64,000 bases of DNA from Kibdelosporangium persicum (GTDB lineage: Bacteria; Actinomycetota; Actinomycetes; Mycobacteriales; Pseudonocardiaceae), in the NCBI RefSeq assembly GCF_013280595.1, contig NZ_JAAATY010000008.1, forward strand, positions 274,031 through 338,030, written 5' to 3'. A program made the position numbers and the translations under genes. Below are positions 51,059 to 62,600 of this stretch, in pieces. The stretch's first letter is position 1; each line of letters opens with the position of its first letter. Under the pieces are notes generated by a model. It saw nothing but the letters and a program-made list of their open reading frames with translations. It was not told the DNA's origin and searched no databases.

Positions 51059-52042
51059 ATGATCCGTTCCCTGATAGCCGCCAGCCTGCTGCTGCTCACT
51101 GCCTGTGGGTCCGGCTCCAACACCCCGGCGGCACCACAGTCCGGCACGGCGGACGCCGCCGCGTTCCCCGTCACAGTGGCGCACAAGTTCGGCAGCACCA
51201 CGGTCAACGCCGAGCCCAAGCGGATCGTCGTGGTCGGCGTGACCGAGCAGGACGCGCTGCTGGCGCTCGGCGTCGTGCCGGTCGGCGTGACCGACTGGCT
51301 GAAGAAGTACGAAGGCGCCATCAACCCGTGGGCCAAGGACAAGCTCAACGGCGCCCCGCTGCCGACCGTGCTGAACGACGCGAACGGCCCCGAGTACGAG
51401 AAGATCGCGTCGCTGCGGCCCGATCTGATCGTCGGCCTGTACGCCGGGCTGACCCAGGAGTCGTACGACAAGCTGTCCAAGATCGCCCCGACGGTCGCGC
51501 AGCCCAAGGAGTACAACGACTACGGCATCCCGTGGCAGGAGTCGACCAAGACGCTCGGCAAGCTGGTCGGCAAGTCCGCGCAGGCGGACAAGCTGGTCGC
51601 CGACGTCGAGGCGAAGATCACCAAGGCACGTCAGGACAACCCGAAGTTCGCCACCTCCACCGGGCTGGTCGCGACCATGTGGGAGGGCTACTTCGTCTAC
51701 GGCTCGCAGGACCCGCGGTCCCGGCTGCTGACGTCGCTCGGCTTCAAGCTGCCGGAGAAGCTGGACGAGACGATCGGCGACAAGTTCGGCGCGTCCATCA
51801 GCAAGGAGCGGGTGGACCTGCTCGACCAGAACGTGATCATCTGGCTGGCGGTCGCCAAGGACGCCAGGACCACTCTGGACAAGGACCCGCTGTACGCGTC
51901 GTTGAAGGTGGCCAAGGAGAAGCGCGACATCATCCTCGACGAGAGCACCGACATCGGCAACGCCGCGTCGTTCATCTCGGTGCTGAGCCTGCCGATGCTG
52001 CTGGACAACCTCGTGCCGCAGCTGGCGAACTCGGTGAAGTAA
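51059..52042 (+). CDS. Iron-siderophore ABC transporter substrate-binding lipoprotein
   Basis: A 327-residue lipoprotein with lipobox LLLLTACGSG (Cys about residue 16) and a FepB/FhuD-type helical-backbone fold (FGSTTVNAEPKRIVVVGVTEQDALLALGVVPVG, ASLRPDLIVGLYAGL). It captures ferric siderophore outside the cell for the divergent FecCD permeases. GGAAAGG precedes ATG 51059. It is preceded by the iron box and ended by a 14-bp perfect hairpin. Confidence 0.95.
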   Translation: MIRSLIAASLLLLTACGSGSNTPAAPQSGTADAAAFPVTVAHKFGSTTVNAEPKRIVVVGVTEQDALLALGVVPVGVTDWLKKYEGAINPWAKDKLNGAPLPTVLNDANGPEYEKIASLRPDLIVGLYAGLTQESYDKLSKIAPTVAQPKEYNDYGIPWQESTKTLGKLVGKSAQADKLVADVEAKITKARQDNPKFATSTGLVATMWEGYFVYGSQDPRSRLLTSLGFKLPEKLDETIGDKFGASISKERVDLLDQNVIIWLAVAKDARTTLDKDPLYASLKVAKEKRDIILDESTDIGNAASFISVLSLPMLLDNLVPQLANSVK

Positions 52043-52056
52043 CAACCCGCTGGACA

Positions 52057-52092
52057 CCGTGGGGCCTGTCGCGCTGGTGACAGGCCCCACGG
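52057..52092. terminator. Bidirectional terminator hairpin (14-bp perfect stem)
   Basis: CCGTGGGGCCTGTC (52057-52070) and GACAGGCCCCACGG (52079-52092) pair over an 8-nt loop between the convergent binding-protein and YggT genes. Confidence 0.88.
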
Positions 52093-52107
52093 CGTTCTAC
52101 CGGTCAG

Positions 52108-52383
52108 TCAGAAGCCGCTGACCACAGTCCGCAGGATGACCGCGGCGACGAAGACCACGGTGAACGCGAGATCGATGGACACCGGGCCGACGCGCGCCGG
52201 GCGCAGCACCCGGCGGACCGGTGCGATCACCGGCTCGGTCAGGCCGTACACCACACGCCGTGCCCTGACCACGGCGGTTCCGCCGCCGGCGAGCACGCCG
52301 GCCCAGTCCAGCACCGCACGGATCACCAGCACGACGATGAACAACGTCAGGACGAATCCGAGCACGGCACCAAGCACACTCAT
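52108..52383 (-). CDS. YggT-family membrane protein
   Basis: A 91-residue protein with two membrane helices (about 5-30 and 70-90) and the family core VVYGLTEPVIAPVRRVLRP. YggT proteins are linked to osmotic tolerance and, in actinobacteria, usually sit near sepF and wag31. Here one lies after mbtH at the end of the siderophore operon, 74 bp away, so it may be co-transcribed or an independent paralogue. ATG 52383 is fixed by the start of the conserved helix. Confidence 0.85.
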   Translation of the reverse strand: MSVLGAVLGFVLTLFIVVLVIRAVLDWAGVLAGGGTAVVRARRVVYGLTEPVIAPVRRVLRPARVGPVSIDLAFTVVFVAAVILRTVVSGF

Positions 52384-52457
52384 GAGCGACTCCGTTCCAC
52401 CTTCTCCATGGTGCAACGGGTCCATGAGAGCGGACTGAGAGTTTCCTGTCGGAACGG

Positions 52458-52667
52458 TCAGTTCTTCATCGCGTCGATCAGGCTCTGCGGCCGCATGTCG
52501 GTCCAGTTCCGCTCGACGTAGTCCAGGCAGGCCTGGCGGTCCGCGGGACCGTGCACGCTGGTCCAGCCGGCCGGGACGTCCACGAAGGACGGCCACAGGC
52601 TGTGCTGGTTCTCGGCGTTGACGAGAACCAGGTAGGTGCCGTCGGGGTCTTCGAACGGGTTGGTCAT
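52458..52667 (-). CDS. MbtH-like NRPS accessory protein
   Basis: A 69-residue MbtH protein with the family signature [31 protein letters not shown] and [14 protein letters not shown]. MbtH proteins bind and activate adenylation domains and are needed for many actinobacterial NRPSs. AAGGAAGG precedes ATG 52667. It lies 14 bp after the ABC exporter gene, in the same leftward operon as the NRPS. Confidence 0.97.
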   Translation of the reverse strand: MTNPFEDPDGTYLVLVNAENQHSLWPSFVDVPAGWTSVHGPADRQACLDYVERNWTDMRPQSLIDAMKN

Positions 52668-52681
52668 GATGCCTTCCTTGG

Positions 52682-54439
52682 TCAGACGTTCTGGCGGGTG
52701 TCGGACCACGCTTGCCAGAGCGTGGCGTAGTGGCCGCCTGCGGCGACCAGTTCGGTGTGGGTGCCTGACTCGACGACACGGCCGTCGTCGAGCACGACGA
52801 CCCGGTCGGCGGCCATGGCCTGGGTGAGGCGGTGGGCGACGATGAGCGCGCTGCGGCCCGCCAACGCCGCGACCGTCGCGCCCTCCAGCACCCGTGCGCC
52901 CGCGCTGCCTGCTTCGGCGGTCGCCTCATCCAGGATCACGATCGGCGGATCGGCGAGGATCAGCCGGGCCAGCGCGAGTTGCTGGGCCTGGGCGGCGGTC
53001 AGCCGGTGGCCGCCTTCGCCGACCACGGTGTCCAGGCCGTCGGGCAGGGCCCGGACCCACGCCAGGGCGCCGACCCGGTCCAGGGCCTCGGTCAGGTCGG
53101 CCTCGGTCGCGTCCGGGCTAGCCAGCCGCAGGTCGTCGGCGAGCGGCCCGGCGAACACGTGGACCTCTTGGGTGACAAGGACAACCGACTGGCTGATCCC
53201 GGCAGGTCCCAGGTCCTCGAGCGGGGCGCCGCCGATCCGGATGGTCCCGCTGGACGGCGAGTGGATGCCCGCGATCAGCTTCGCCAGCGTGGTCTTCCCG
53301 GCGCCGCTGGCGCCGACCAACGCGACCCGCTCCCCCGGCCGGATGTCCAGGTCGATCCCGTGCAGCACTTCTTCGCCCTCGTGGTACGCGTGGTGCACAC
53401 CGGATGCGGTGACTGACGCATCGGCTGGGACGGCCGGCTTCTCAGGCTCGGCCGGTGGAGGCGTCTCCGCGACACCGACGAGCCGCGCGAGGCTCGCCAT
53501 CGCGGCCTGCGCGTCGTCGACGAGCGCCAAGGCGACGTTGATCGGGTTGAACAGGCCGTGGAAGTACAGCGCCGCCGCGGTCGCGGTGCCGACCGAGACG
53601 TCACCGTCGCGCACCAACAGGAAACCGGCGGTGAGCACCGCCGCGAGCCCGACGAACTCGGCCAGGTTGAGCCTGCCGTAGAACTTCGTCCACAGCTTGG
53701 CCGCCGTCAGCGCCACGTCGACCGCGATCTGCGACTTGCCACGGACGCGGTCGATGTGGTCGTCGGCGAGCCGGAAGGCTCGCACAGTCTTGCCCGCGCC
53801 GATGGTGTCGAGCAGTTGGTGCTGCTGCGCGCCGACGGCGATGCGTTGCCGCGCGTACATCGGCCCGGCGTTTCTCGCGTACCACCGGACCGTGTGCAAC
53901 TGGATCGGCACGGCCAGCAGCGCGGCGACCAGGAATCGCCAGTCCAGCACGGCGATTCCGCCCAGTGTGAGCACGATCGTCAGCAGCGACCGAGACAACG
54001 CGGGCAGTGCGTTGCGGACCGCTTCGGCGATCACGGTGACGTCGTCGCTGACCCGCGCGGTCAGGTCGCCGGAACCAGCCCGCTCGACCTGTTCGAGCGG
54101 TAACCGCAGGGCACGTTCGACGAACCGCTCCCGCAGCCGCGCGAGCATCCGCTCGCCGACCTGCGCGACGAAGTTCGTTCCGACGCCCATGAGAACACCC
54201 TGGGCGATCGCGGCGATCACCAGCAGCACGACGGGAAGCGTGATCGCGCCGACCGGCGAACGCTCCACGACGAGGTCGACGATCCGGCCGAGCAGCGGCG
54301 CGGTCGCCAAGCCGACACCGGTCGCGGCCAGCAGGACGAGAAACGCCACGACAGCGAACCCACGGTCGAGGCGCAACAACTCCCAGACCGCCTGGCGGGT
54401 CCGCTTCGGAGTCGCTGTGGGCAGCAGTTGCTGGCTCAT
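52682..54439 (-). CDS. ABC exporter half-transporter with intact Walker motifs but degenerate signature
   Basis: A 585-residue type-IV ABC half-transporter: six membrane helices (about 20-310) then a nucleotide-binding domain. Walker A is intact ([14 protein letters not shown]), as is Walker B ([12 protein letters not shown]). The signature that normally reads LSGGQ is LTAAQ. Its partner encoded just upstream has the opposite pattern, so the two probably form a heterodimer exporting the siderophore. GGAGGG precedes ATG 54439; the longer frame is spurious. Confidence 0.93.
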   Translation of the reverse strand: MSQQLLPTATPKRTRQAVWELLRLDRGFAVVAFLVLLAATGVGLATAPLLGRIVDLVVERSPVGAITLPVVLLVIAAIAQGVLMGVGTNFVAQVGERMLARLRERFVERALRLPLEQVERAGSGDLTARVSDDVTVIAEAVRNALPALSRSLLTIVLTLGGIAVLDWRFLVAALLAVPIQLHTVRWYARNAGPMYARQRIAVGAQQHQLLDTIGAGKTVRAFRLADDHIDRVRGKSQIAVDVALTAAKLWTKFYGRLNLAEFVGLAAVLTAGFLLVRDGDVSVGTATAAALYFHGLFNPINVALALVDDAQAAMASLARLVGVAETPPPAEPEKPAVPADASVTASGVHHAYHEGEEVLHGIDLDIRPGERVALVGASGAGKTTLAKLIAGIHSPSSGTIRIGGAPLEDLGPAGISQSVVLVTQEVHVFAGPLADDLRLASPDATEADLTEALDRVGALAWVRALPDGLDTVVGEGGHRLTAAQAQQLALARLILADPPIVILDEATAEAGSAGARVLEGATVAALAGRSALIVAHRLTQAMAADRVVVLDDGRVVESGTHTELVAAGGHYATLWQAWSDTRQNV

Positions 54440-54491
54440 GCCTGCCCTCCGCTGTACGTACGTGCCCCGGGCACCGTGGTGGACGACTCGC

Positions 54492-56192
54492 TCACGTGAG
54501 CACCGCCGTCCGGTAGCCGGCGTGCTCTGCGGCGAGCTTGCCGTGCGAGCCCTGAGCGGAGACCTTGCCGTCTTCGATGACCACAACGCGGTCCGCCACC
54601 GAGAGCAGCGCGGGGCTGGTGGTCACCACGATCGTGGTCTTTCCACGGCGGATCTCCCTGAGCCCTTCGGCGATTCCCGCCTCGGTGACGGCGTCCACCG
54701 CCGTGGTCGGGTCGTGCAGCACCAGCACGGGCGGATCGGCCGCCAAGGCACGGGCCAACGCGACCCGTTGGCGTTGGCCGCCCGACAGGGACCGTCCTCG
54801 TTCGGTCAGCACCGTATCCACCCCCTCCGGTAAGGCGCGGGCGACTTCGTCGGCTCCCGCCGCGGCGAGCGCACGCTCCGCGCCGTCCCCGTTGGACGTG
54901 ACGTTTCCGATCAGGCTGCCCTCGAAGAGGTCCGCGTCGTGTGCCGCGATCAGCAACGCGCCGCGAGCCTCGCCGAACTCGAGCGAGGACAACGCCACGG
55001 CGTCCACCTCGACGGTGCCGGTGACCGGATCGACGTCACGGCCCAAGCATTCCAGCAGTGCGACGGCGATGGCGGGATCCGGCGCGACCACACCCAGCAG
55101 CTCACCGGGGGCGGCGTGCAGGTCGATGTCCTTCAACCCGGCATGCGAGACGCCACGCAACGCGACCTCACCCCGCACCGGGCCGTCGAACTTCTCGGTT
55201 CCCGGCTGCACCGCGGGCGGCGCGGACAGCACCGACGCGATCCGGGTGGCCGAGGCGCGGGCCTGCGCGTACTCCGAGTTGACCCAGGAGAGGTTGGTCA
55301 ACGGGCCGAGCAGGAACTGCGCGAGGCCGACCGCGGCGACCAACGCGCCGATGCTGATCGACCCCTCCGCGGCCAGCCGGCCGCCGACCAGGGCGACGAT
55401 CGCCAGGAAAATGCCGTTGAGGGCGAGCATCCCACCGTCGTGGACCGACTTCGCGCGTGCCGAGCGAACCGTCGCCGCCAGCGATTCCTGGCTGGTCTTG
55501 CGGTAACGGTCGACCGCGACACGTTCGGCGCCGAGTCCTTTGAGGACCCGGAGTCCCGAGACCAGGTCCGCGGCGACTCCCGAGGCGTTCGCGGCACGGT
55601 CGCGCTCGGCCTCGCTGCGCCGCTCCAACGGACGACCTAACAGATGCGCGAGCCACAACAACGGCGGCGTGCCCAGCAACACAAGCAACCCCAACGGTAC
55701 GGACTCACGCAACAACGCGACAGCCGTCACCACGACACCTGCCACAGCCGCGATGCCGTACGGCAGCGCACGGTTGAAGGCGCCGACCCGTTGCGCGTCA
55801 CCGGTCGCGAGACTGGCCAGCTCACCGGGCAACCGGCCCGACTCGGCCCCGCCACGCGGGTCGAGGACGCGCGCCGCCAACCCCAGCCGGATGTGGTGCG
55901 CGGCCTGTTCGGCGGCGCGTTCCGCCGCCCGGGCACCGAACCGGTAGCTGTACGACAACACGGCGAACACCGCGGCGAGAATCCCCAGCCAGAGGAACAG
56001 CCTGCCGGACCCGTCGGCACCGATCGCCTGGTCGATCACCACACCGATCAGCACGGGCACGACCGCCTCACCGGCCTGGTGCGCGCTGAACCCCAGCGCC
56101 GCGAAGGACACGTGCCCGCGCTGGCCACTGATCGCGCCCCGCAGCACTTGCCTGCCGGTGATCTGTTTCTCTGTCGCCGCGTGTGTTGTCAC
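54492..56192 (-). CDS. ABC exporter half-transporter with intact signature but degenerate Walker A/B
   Basis: A 566-residue half-transporter with six membrane helices and a nucleotide-binding domain. The Walker A position reads [11 protein letters not shown] with no GK(S/T), and Walker B reads [12 protein letters not shown] with His at the metal Asp and Asp at the catalytic Glu position. The signature [16 protein letters not shown] is intact. It can therefore complete only the ATP site of its partner. GTG 56192 overlaps the panD stop (GTGA), placing it in the NRPS operon. Confidence 0.93.
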   Translation of the reverse strand: MTTHAATEKQITGRQVLRGAISGQRGHVSFAALGFSAHQAGEAVVPVLIGVVIDQAIGADGSGRLFLWLGILAAVFAVLSYSYRFGARAAERAAEQAAHHIRLGLAARVLDPRGGAESGRLPGELASLATGDAQRVGAFNRALPYGIAAVAGVVVTAVALLRESVPLGLLVLLGTPPLLWLAHLLGRPLERRSEAERDRAANASGVAADLVSGLRVLKGLGAERVAVDRYRKTSQESLAATVRSARAKSVHDGGMLALNGIFLAIVALVGGRLAAEGSISIGALVAAVGLAQFLLGPLTNLSWVNSEYAQARASATRIASVLSAPPAVQPGTEKFDGPVRGEVALRGVSHAGLKDIDLHAAPGELLGVVAPDPAIAVALLECLGRDVDPVTGTVEVDAVALSSLEFGEARGALLIAAHDADLFEGSLIGNVTSNGDGAERALAAAGADEVARALPEGVDTVLTERGRSLSGGQRQRVALARALAADPPVLVLHDPTTAVDAVTEAGIAEGLREIRRGKTTIVVTTSPALLSVADRVVVIEDGKVSAQGSHGKLAAEHAGYRTAVLT

Positions 56193-56602
56193 TGCCCTCG
56201 CCCACTGAGTTGTGCCACCGCGCCAGGCACCGGCTGCGCCGGGTCCGTGCCGATCAGCACCTGCCGGTTGTGCTCGTCCACGTGCACGACGGTCGGCTTG
56301 TGCCCGGCGATCTCGTGCTGTTCCAGCTGCGCGTACGTAATGATGATGACCATGTCACCCGGGTGCACCAGGTGTGCGGCCGCCCCGTTCACGCCGATCA
56401 CGCCGGAGCCCGCCTCGCCGGTGATCGCGTACGTCTCCAGTCTGGCCCCGTTGGTGATGTCGACGACGTGCACCAGCTCACCCTCGACGATGTCGGCGGC
56501 CTTCATCAAGTCGGCGTCGATCGTCAGCGACCCGACATAGTGCAGATCCGCCTGGGTCACGGTGGCGCGGTGGATCTTGCTGTTCATCAGTGTGCGTCGC
56601 AT
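56189..56602 (-). CDS. panD: Aspartate 1-decarboxylase
   Basis: A 137-residue pyruvoyl enzyme that makes beta-alanine from L-aspartate. The self-cleavage site is YVGSLTID, with pyruvoyl-forming Ser at about residue 25; other motifs are [33 protein letters not shown] and [14 protein letters not shown] 56602 has AGGAA 8 nt upstream. It lies between the NRPS and the exporter genes in one operon (9 bp from the NRPS, overlapping the exporter). Such a position suggests a dedicated supply of beta-alanine to the NRPS rather than only to CoA synthesis. Confidence 0.95.
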   Translation of the reverse strand: MRRTLMNSKIHRATVTQADLHYVGSLTIDADLMKAADIVEGELVHVVDITNGARLETYAITGEAGSGVIGVNGAAAHLVHPGDMVIIITYAQLEQHEIAGHKPTVVHVDEHNRQVLIGTDPAQPVPGAVAQLSGRGQ

Positions 56603-56611
56603 GTCGCGTTC

Positions 56612-59600
56612 CTACTCGAAGTGGGCCAGCCGGGCGGACAGCCCGGCCACTGTGGGGGTACGGAAGAACTCGGCGATGGGCAGTTCGGTCCCGGTCCGCT
56701 CACGGATCCGGTTGCGCAGCAGCACAAGCAGCATCGAATGGCCGCCGAGCGCGAAAAGGTCGTCGTCGATGCCGACCGCCGCGGTGCCGCCGTTGTCGAT
56801 GCCGAGCACCTCGGCGAAGACCTTGCAGAGCGTGGCCTGTAGCGGTGTCTCCGGTGGTCTGCCTGCGGATGGCCGGAGATCCGGGACCGGCAGCGCGGTG
56901 CGGTCGAGCTTGCCGTTGGCGGTGACCGGGAACGCGTCCATCGCCACGAACGCGGCCGGGACCATGTACTCCGGCAACGTCTGTTGGGCGAACGCCCGCA
57001 GCTCCGCCGGGTCCGCCCCGGACGGGACGGTGTACGCGACCAGGCGCCGGTCGCCCGGCCTGTCCTCACGGACCACCACCAGCGCGTCCCGGACGGTGTC
57101 GTGCCTGGTCAACGCCGCCTCGATCTCGCCGGGTTCGACCCGGAAACCGCGGATCTTCACCTGGTCGTCGGCCCTGCCCAGGTACTCCAGCTGCCCGTCG
57201 CGCCACCGCACCAGGTCACCGGTGCGGTACATCCGCTCGCCCGGCGGGCCGAACGGGTCGGGCACGAACCGGCCCGCCGTCTCGCCCGGCCTGCCGAGAT
57301 AACCACGCGCCAGGCCCGCGCCGGCGACGTACAGCTCACCGGTGACTCCCTCCGGCACCGGCTGCAGGCCGCTGTCCAGGACGTACGCCCGCGCGCCGTG
57401 CACCGGGCGGCCGACCACCGGCCGGTCGGCGTCCCGCGCCCGGCCGACCAGCGAGTCCACAGTGCACTCCGTCGGTCCGTAGAGGTTGTACGCCTCGGTG
57501 CCGCGAAGTGCCCGGAACTGCTCCCAGAGCTGCTGGGAGATCGCCTCGCCACCGACCCCGACCACCGGCAGCGCGCAGTCGTCACCGTCGATCACGCCGG
57601 CCGCGGCGATCTGCGTGAAGTGTGACGGAGTCAGCTCGATGAAGCCCAAGCCTTGTTCTCGCACCAGAGCGGCCAGCTGCACGGGGTCGCGACGGGTCTC
57701 ATCGTCGACGACGTACACCTCGTGCCCGTCCAGCAGCCACAGCTGCGGCTGCCACGACGCGTCGAACGAGAAGGCCCACGCGTGCCCGACGCGCATGCGC
57801 CGACCGGCGGGCCGGTACAAGGTCTCCCGGTGGCTGTGGAACAGGTTCGCCAGCGCTGAGTGCGGGACCACAACACCCTTCGGCTTGCCCGTCGAGCCGG
57901 ACGTGTAGATCACGTACACCGGGTGCTGCGGCTGAGGCGGCACCGGCGTGGTCTCCGGCAGCTCGTCCGTGGCCTCGATCAAAATCCTTCGCGGGCCGCC
58001 GTCCGGCAGCTCGACAGCCGCGGATGTCAGCAGCAGCACGGGTTTCGCGTCGTCGAGCAGTTCGGCGATCCGGCCGGCCGGCTGGGCCGGCTCGATCGGC
58101 AGGTACGCGGCACCGGACTTGAGCACGGCCAGGATCGCCTCGAACACCTTGGCACTGCGCGGCAACGCGATCGCGACCACCTGCTCGGGACCCGCCCCGG
58201 CAGCGGCCAGTTTCCTGGCGAGCGAAGTCGTCCGGTCGTCGAGTTCGGCGAACGTCAGCGTCGACTGGGCGTCGCTGAGCGCGGGAGCGTCCGGTGTCGC
58301 GGCCACCTGGGCCGCGAACAGCTCCGGAATCGTCCGCGGACCGACCACACTGGCGGAGGCGCCCCACTCGTCCACGATCCGCAGCCGCTCAGCGGGGTCG
58401 AGGATGTCGATGTGGCTGATCGGCCGGTCCGGCTCGGCCACGACCGCGGTCATCACCCGGACCAACCGCGTGGCCAACGTCCGCACGGTGTCCTCGTCGA
58501 ACAGGTCGACGCTGTACTCGATGTCGGCTTCGATGCCGTCCACGCCGTGCTTCTCGACCAGGTCGAACGACAGGTCGAACTTGGCCTGCCGCAGCCCGGT
58601 GTCCCGCCAGTCCGCCGCCAGGCCGAGCACGCGCCCGGGTTCGGCGGACGAGTGGTACAGCGCGAGCATCACCTGGAACAGCGGGTGCCTGGCCAGCGAC
58701 CGGGCCGGGTTGATGATCTCCACCAGCCGCTCGAACGGCAGGTCCTGGTGCGCGTACGCGGCCAGCGCGGTCTCCCGGACCCGGCCGAGCAGCTCACGGA
58801 ACGTCGGGTCGCCGCCGGTGTCGGTGCGCAGCACCAACGTGTTCACGAAGAACCCGGCGAGGTCGTCCAGCGCGTGGTCGGTGCGCCCGGCGATCGGGCT
58901 GCCGAGCGGGATGTCGGTGCCCGCGCCGATCCTGGTCAGCAACGCCGCCAAGGACGCCTGCAGGACCATGAACATGCTGGCGTCATTGCCCTGGGCCAGC
59001 TCGCGCAGACCGCGGTGCACCTCGGGCGGTACCTCGAACGACACGCTGCCACCACGGTTGGTCGACTGCGGCGGGCGTGGCCGGTCCGTCGGCAGCGCCA
59101 GCTCCTCGGGCAGCCCGGCCAAGGTCTCGCGCCAGAAAGCGGCCTGACGGCCGAAAAGGCTTTCCGGGCTGTCCTCGTCGCCCATCATGTCGCGCTGCCA
59201 CACGGTGTAGTCCGCGTACTGGATCGGCAGCGGCGCCAGGCCGGGTTCCAGGCCCGCGCGGCGCGCGGCGTACGCGGCGTCCAGGTCGCGCCGCAACGGC
59301 GGCAACGACCAGCCGTCACCGGCGATGTGGTGCACGAGCAGCATGAAGACGTGGTCGTCCTCGGCTGTGGAGAACAAGGCGGCCCGGATCGGGATCTCCT
59401 TGTCGATCGCGAAGCAGTACTTCGCCGACGCGGCCAACCGCCTCGGCAGGTCCTCCGCCGGCACCGTCTCGATGTTCAGCACCGGTTCCGCGGAGTCCAG
59501 CACGACCTGGCGCGGTGTGCCGCTGTCGTCGAGCACGAGGGTGCGCAGCACCTCGTGCTTCGCCACGACGTCACCGAGCGCCGCCTGCAACGCCTCGGTG

Positions 59601-62600
59601 TCGACGCGCCCGGACAGTCGCCACGCCCACGGGATGTTGTACGTCGGGCTCGGCCCGGACAGCCGGTCAAGGAACCAGAGTCGTTGCTGGGCGAAGGAAA
59701 GCGGCACGATCTCGGACCGTTCGACCGGCCGCAGCGGCGGACGGCCCGCCCGGCTGGGATCCAGCAGCCCGGCCAGCCGGGCCGGGGTCGGCGCGTCGAA
59801 CACCGCCCGGATCGGCACCTCCACGCCCAGCACCGCGCGAATCCGGCTGACCAGCCGGGTCGCCAGCAGCGAATGCCCGCCCAGTTCGAAGAACCCGCTG
59901 TCGACGCCCACCCGGGGCAGGCCGAGCACCTCGGCGAACAGCTCGCACAACGCCTGTTCCGCCGGAGTACGGGCGTCCCTGATCTCCACAGTGGCGCCGG
60001 GCTCGGGCAGCGCCCGCCGGTCGAGCTTGCCGTTCGGCGTCAGCGGGAACTCCGGCAGGACGACAATGCTCGACGGCACAAGGTGATCCGGCAGCCGGGC
60101 GGCGAGGAACGACCTCAGCCGGGTGGCGTCTTCCCCGGCCACGACGTAGCCGACCAGACGGTCACCTCGCGCGAGCACGACGGCGCGCGTGACGGCCGGA
60201 TGCGCGAGCAGCGCGGCCTCCACCTCGCCGGGTTCGATCCGGAAGCCGCGGATCTTGATCTGCTGGTCCGCGCGGCCGAGGAACTCGATCACGCCGTCCG
60301 GCCGTCGCCGGGCCAGGTCACCGGTGCGGTACATCCGCGAGCCCGCGGGCCCGAACGGGTCGGCTACGAACCGCTCCGCGCTCAGCGCGGCCTGGCCGAG
60401 ATAGCCACGGGCAAGCCCGTCACCGGCCAGGTAGAGCTCACCCCGGACACCGGGCGCGACCGGGTGCAGGGCCGTGTCGAGCACGTACGCCCGCGTGTTC
60501 GCGATCGGCCGTCCGATCGGCACGCGTCCCGTCACGCCTGGCGCACAGTGGAATGCCAGGCTGTCACCCGCTGCTTCGGAGCAGCCGTACAGGTTCACCA
60601 GCCGCGCGGCAGGCCAGCGCGCCGTCACGGTGTCGACCAGCTCGGCCGGCAACGCCTCGCCGCTGGTGATCCACGTCGTCACGGAGTCGAACGATCCCGC
60701 CGGGGCGTCCTCGACCAGCGTGGCCAGCAGACTCGGCACCACGGTCAGCGTCCGTGCGCCGTGCCGGTCCACGAAAGCCGCCAGCGCCAGCGGATCTGTG
60801 GCGGTCGTGTCGTCGGCGAGCACCACGGTGTCCCCGGCGACCAGGCCACCGAGCAGTTCGGTCGACCCGTCGATGAACGTCAGCGCGCTCTTGGCCACCC
60901 TGCTGCCGCTGAACTCGCGTCCCCAGTGCAGCCGGTTCACCAGTGCCCGCTGGGTACCGGTGACCGCCTTCGGGCGGCCGGTCGAGCCGGACGTGAAGAT
61001 CACGTACGACGGGTGGTCCGGCCGGATCTGCGGCCATTCGACGTTGCCGTCGAACGACGCCGCCGGGTCGACGACCCGGTCCGGCAGCCAGTCGTCGTTC
61101 GCGGCGATGATCAGGTGCGGGTCCGCGTCATCGAGCATCACCGAGATGCGCTCGGCCGGGTGGTTGAGGTCGAGCGGCAGGTAGGCCGCACCCGACTTCA
61201 TCACGGCGAGCATCGCCTTGACCAACTCCGCCGAGCGCGGCAACGCCAGCGCCACCACCTTCTCCGGCCCGGCGCCCCGCGCGACCAACGCCCTGGCCAG
61301 CCGGTCCGCGCGCTCGTCCAGCTCGGCGAAAGTGAGCCGCGAGTCGCCGAAGACCAGTGCTTCCGCGGCTGGCGTACGCGCGACCTGGGCGGCGAACAGG
61401 TCGGCGACACCGGCGACGGGCAGCGGCGCTGCCGTGGCCGACCATTCGGTCGCGAGCTGGTCGTTCTCTTCGCGGGTCAGCACGTCGATCCGGCCGATCG
61501 GCCGGTCCGGGTCGGCGACGGCGGCCCGCAGCAGCCGTTCCCACCGGTCCAGTACAGCGTCCACAGTGGACCGATCGAACACGTCGCTGTTGTACTCCGC
61601 GGCGCCGCGGATACCCGCGCCGCTGCGCTCACCGACGAAGAACACCAGGTCGGCACGGGCGGTGCCGGTCCTGATCGGCTCCTCGGCCACGGTCAGGCCC
61701 GGCAGCCGGACCTCGGCGATCGCGTTGTTCTGCCAGGCCAGCATGGTCTGGAACAGCGGGTGGTACGACAGCGAACGCGCCGGGTTGATCGCCTCGACCA
61801 GCCGCTCGAACGGCACGTCCTGGTGGGCGTACGCGTCCAGGCTGCGTTCCCGCACGCGGGCCACCAGATCACGGAACGACGGATCGCCGGACGTGTCCAC
61901 CCGCAGCACCAACGTGTTCACGAAGAACCCGACCAGATCGTCCAGCGCCTGGTCGGTCCGCCCGGCGATCGACGTCCCGATCGGCACGTCCGTGCCCGCG
62001 CCGAGCCGGGTGAGCACCGCGGTCAGGCCCGCGTGCACCACCATGAACACGCTGGCGCCACAGGCACGGGCCAGCTCGACCAGCCCGGCGTGCAGGTCCT
62101 CGTCCCAGTCGAACATGAACAGTTCGCCCTGGTAGGATGCCTCCGGTGGATGCGGCCGGTCGGTCGGCAGCTCGATCCGCTCCGGCAGGCCGGCCAGCGC
62201 CGAGCGCCAGTAGTCCAACTGCGGCTCGATCACGCTGTCGCCGAGGACGTCCCGCTGCCACAAGGTGTAGTCGGCGTACTGCACCGGCAACGGTTCCCAC
62301 TCCGGCGCGTGACCGGCGGTCCTGGCGGTGTACGCGGCGGCGAAGTCGCGCCACAGCGGCGCCGTCGACCAGCCGTCCGAAGCGATGTGGTGGAACACCA
62401 GCACCAGCACGTGCTCACGGTCCCCCAGCCGCAGCAGCTCGGCCCGCACGGGAATCGTGGTCCGCAGGTCGAAGACACAGCGGGCCGCCTCGGAGATCGC
62501 GTCCACGAGGCCGTCCGCGGACACGGCCCGGACGTGCAGTGTCACATCGGGATCAACCAGGATGTGTTGGTACGCCTCACCATCACGCTCCGGGAACACG

